Source: Acidocella sp.
Lineage (GTDB): Bacteria > Pseudomonadota > Alphaproteobacteria > Acetobacterales > Acetobacteraceae
Length of the DNA stretch: 8,221 nt
Direction of reading: 5' to 3'
Assembly: GCA_029077775.1 (NCBI GenBank)
Contig: JAQNCU010000114.1
Location: 1 to 8,221, forward strand
The position numbers and the translations under genes were made by a program. Positions 6,786 to 8,221 of this stretch are shown piece after piece. Under the pieces are notes generated by a model. The model was not told the origin of the DNA. It saw nothing but the letters and a program-made list of their open reading frames with translations, and did not search any database. Numbering within the stretch: position 1 is the first letter of the stretch; the number at the start of each line of letters is the position of its first letter.

Positions 6786-7532
6786 ATGTTGGCAGGCCGG
6801 CGCGTCGCCGTGATCCTGCCCGCCTATAACGCGGTGCGTACGCTGGAGCGTACTTTCGCCGAGATCCCACATGATATCGTGGACGAGGTTATTCTCACCG
6901 ATGATGGCAGCCGGGATGGCACCGCCATACTGTCTGAGCGATTGGGGATTTACACGCTAAAACACGACCGGAACAGGGGCTATGGCGCGAACCAGAAGAC
7001 CTGTTACGCGGCGGCTTTGGCGCGCGGGGCCGATATTGTGGTGATGCTGCACCCGGATTATCAATACTCCCCCAAACTGGTGGCGGCCATGGCCTCGATG
7101 ATCGCGTCGGGGCATTACGAGGTGGTGCTGGGCTCGCGGATTTTGGGCCGTGGCGCGCTGGCGGGCGGGATGCCACTGTATAAATACATCGCCAACCGGG
7201 CTTTGACAGCGTTTGAGAATGTTATGCTGGGCTTGAAGCTCTCGGAATATCATACCGGGTACCGGGCGTGGTCGCGCAGCGCCCTGGCGGGGCTGGCATT
7301 GGCGCGGTGCTCGGATGATTTCGTGTTCGACAACCAGATGCTGGCGCAGGCGGCGTATCTGGGATTGCCGATCGGCGAGATATCCTGCCCTACGCGGTAT
7401 TTTGAGGAAGCGTCATCGATCAATTTCCGGCGGTCGGTGACTTATGGATTGGGCGTGCTGAGGACCGCCTGGGCGTTCCGGTTGGCGAAATGGGGGTGGC
7501 GGCGGTCGGCGTTGTTCGATGACCTTGCTTAG
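6786..7532 (+). CDS. Family 2 glycosyltransferase, DPM1-like
   Basis: GT-A-fold inverting glycosyltransferase of family GT2, probably moving a sugar from a nucleotide donor to a lipid carrier or glycan at the inner face of the membrane. The 248 residues form a single catalytic domain without obvious transmembrane helices. Seen: VAVILPAYNAVRTLERT (7-23), VILTDDGSRDGT (35-46, nucleotide binding), HDRNRGYGANQKTCYAAAL (60-78), VMLHPDYQYSP (86-96) where the usual D-x-D is H-P-D, LGSRILGRGALAGGMPLYKYIANRALT (115-141), and SEYHTGYRAWSR (153-164) in the acceptor region. The C-terminus (FRLAKWGWRR) is basic and aromatic and may touch the membrane. TGA-G-ATG spacing to the oxygenase indicates one operon and coupled translation. 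Donor and acceptor are not identifiable from sequence. Confidence 0.9.
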   Translation: MLAGRRVAVILPAYNAVRTLERTFAEIPHDIVDEVILTDDGSRDGTAILSERLGIYTLKHDRNRGYGANQKTCYAAALARGADIVVMLHPDYQYSPKLVAAMASMIASGHYEVVLGSRILGRGALAGGMPLYKYIANRALTAFENVMLGLKLSEYHTGYRAWSRSALAGLALARCSDDFVFDNQMLAQAAYLGLPIGEISCPTRYFEEASSINFRRSVTYGLGVLRTAWAFRLAKWGWRRSALFDDLA

Positions 7533-8221
7533 CCGGGCGGGTATGGCGGCGTTGGCGGCGGCGTTGCTGTCGCTGGGGCTGAGCCTGTGGATCGGCGCGC
7601 GGATGGTGGTGGTCGTGGCTGCCTGGGCGGCGTGGCTGGCGACATCCGGGTTGGTTGGCAAGGCCGGGTTTGTTGGTGTGGAGTTTTTGCTGACCTTGGT
7701 AGGGGTGGTGCCGGGGGCGTCGCTCGCCATTTTGGCGGGGGCGATTTTCGGCGTGGCAGTAGGCTTTGTGGTTAGCGCCCTGGGGATTATGGCCGGGGCG
7801 ATGGCGGCGTTCTGGCTCAGCCGGTCGCTGTTGCGGCCTTCGATCAGCGTGCTGCTGGCGCGGCACGCACGCCTGACGGCCGTGGATGGGCTGATGGCGC
7901 AGAGTGGCTGGCGGGTGGTGGCGATGCTGCGGGTCTCGCCTGTGATGCCGTTCTCGGTGACCTCGTATGCGCTGGGCGTCTCGGGGATCGGGCTGCGTGA
8001 TTACGTGCTGGGGACGATGGCATCATTGCCGCCGTTGCTGGGGTATGTCGCGATCGGGGCGTTGGGCAAAGCGGGGCTCGCCGCACAATATGGCGGCGGG
8101 CGATATATCCATGCGGCGTTGTTGCTCACCGGGGCCGCGGCGAGTCTGGGGCTGACATTTTATGTCTCGCGGCTATTGGCCCGGGCTTTCAAGGACACTG
8201 GCCGTCCCAGGGCGGAAAGCG
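7519..8221 (+). CDS. VTT-domain (TVP38/TMEM64, DedA superfamily) membrane protein, cut by window edge
   Basis: Polytopic inner-membrane protein; 234 codons are visible and the frame is open at the right edge. Hydrophobic segments lie at about 9-40, 53-75, 77-100, 133-155, 163-183 and 197-218. Seen family marks: VVPGASLAILAGAIFG (63-78), a re-entrant-like stretch; F98-x-x-x-R102 (FWLSR); RVSPVMPFSVTSYALG (138-153), the second conserved block; and G153-xxx-I157-xxxx-Y162. Related DedA and VTT proteins move undecaprenyl phosphate or phospholipids between leaflets; whether this one does is inference. The ATG overlaps the glycosyltransferase end by 14 bp (ATGACCTTGCTTAG), with no clear Shine-Dalgarno, so translation is probably coupled. 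M9 (7543) is an alternative start. The visible C-terminus (ARAFKDTGRPRAES) looks like a hydrophilic tail, so the stop is probably close to the edge. Confidence 0.85.
   Translation, partial: MTLLSRAGMAALAAALLSLGLSLWIGARMVVVVAAWAAWLATSGLVGKAGFVGVEFLLTLVGVVPGASLAILAGAIFGVAVGFVVSALGIMAGAMAAFWLSRSLLRPSISVLLARHARLTAVDGLMAQSGWRVVAMLRVSPVMPFSVTSYALGVSGIGLRDYVLGTMASLPPLLGYVAIGALGKAGLAAQYGGGRYIHAALLLTGAAASLGLTFYVSRLLARAFKDTGRPRAES

Noticed and set aside
7413..8086. Minus-strand open frames opposite the glycosyltransferase and VTT genes
   Set aside because: Their translations are Pro/Arg/His-rich, typical of reverse frames of Ala/Gly/Leu-rich high-GC genes. The plus strand has clear families.
1..8221. 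tRNA, rRNA, CRISPR, insertion sequence or integration site
   Set aside because: No cloverleaf, regularly spaced direct repeats, transposase motif or terminal inverted repeats were seen on either strand.

Overview
The window is a high-GC bacterial chromosome segment with seven protein-coding genes and no RNA gene, mobile element or CRISPR array that I can see. The proteins look alphaproteobacterial: a sucC-sucD-sucA order, a ZapE/AFG1 ATPase next to it, and GT2 and 2OG-oxygenase types common in that class. Acetobacteraceae or another member of the old Rhodospirillales is my best guess, but this rests on protein character alone and no taxonomic marker gene is present.

Left part (1-4790, all on the minus strand, read right to left): sucC (succinyl-CoA synthetase beta), sucD (alpha) and sucA (2-oxoglutarate dehydrogenase E1, cut by the left edge). 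These encode the 2-oxoglutarate to succinyl-CoA to succinate steps of the TCA cycle. sucC and sucD overlap by one base (TAATG). sucD and sucA are separated by 222 bp containing a 12-bp GC-rich stem and a possible competing hairpin.

Middle (4909-6057, minus): zapE, an AFG1-type ATPase, ends 118 bp upstream of sucC. The mdh gene that often heads this cluster in alphaproteobacteria is not here.

Right part (6149-8221, plus): a tightly packed set diverging from zapE: a 2OG-Fe(II) oxygenase, a DPM1-like family 2 glycosyltransferase starting 1 bp after it, and a VTT/DedA (TVP38/TMEM64-like) membrane protein that overlaps the glycosyltransferase by 14 bp and runs off the right edge. The grouping suggests a lipid-carrier-linked glycan or envelope modification, but the substrate is not known from sequence.

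The short zapE/oxygenase divergent region holds a 35-bp imperfect dyad (6071-6105) that overlaps a candidate zapE promoter. It is the clearest unexplained non-coding signal in the window. I did not find a clearly novel multi-gene system. The most promising uncharacterised unit is the oxygenase-glycosyltransferase-VTT operon.
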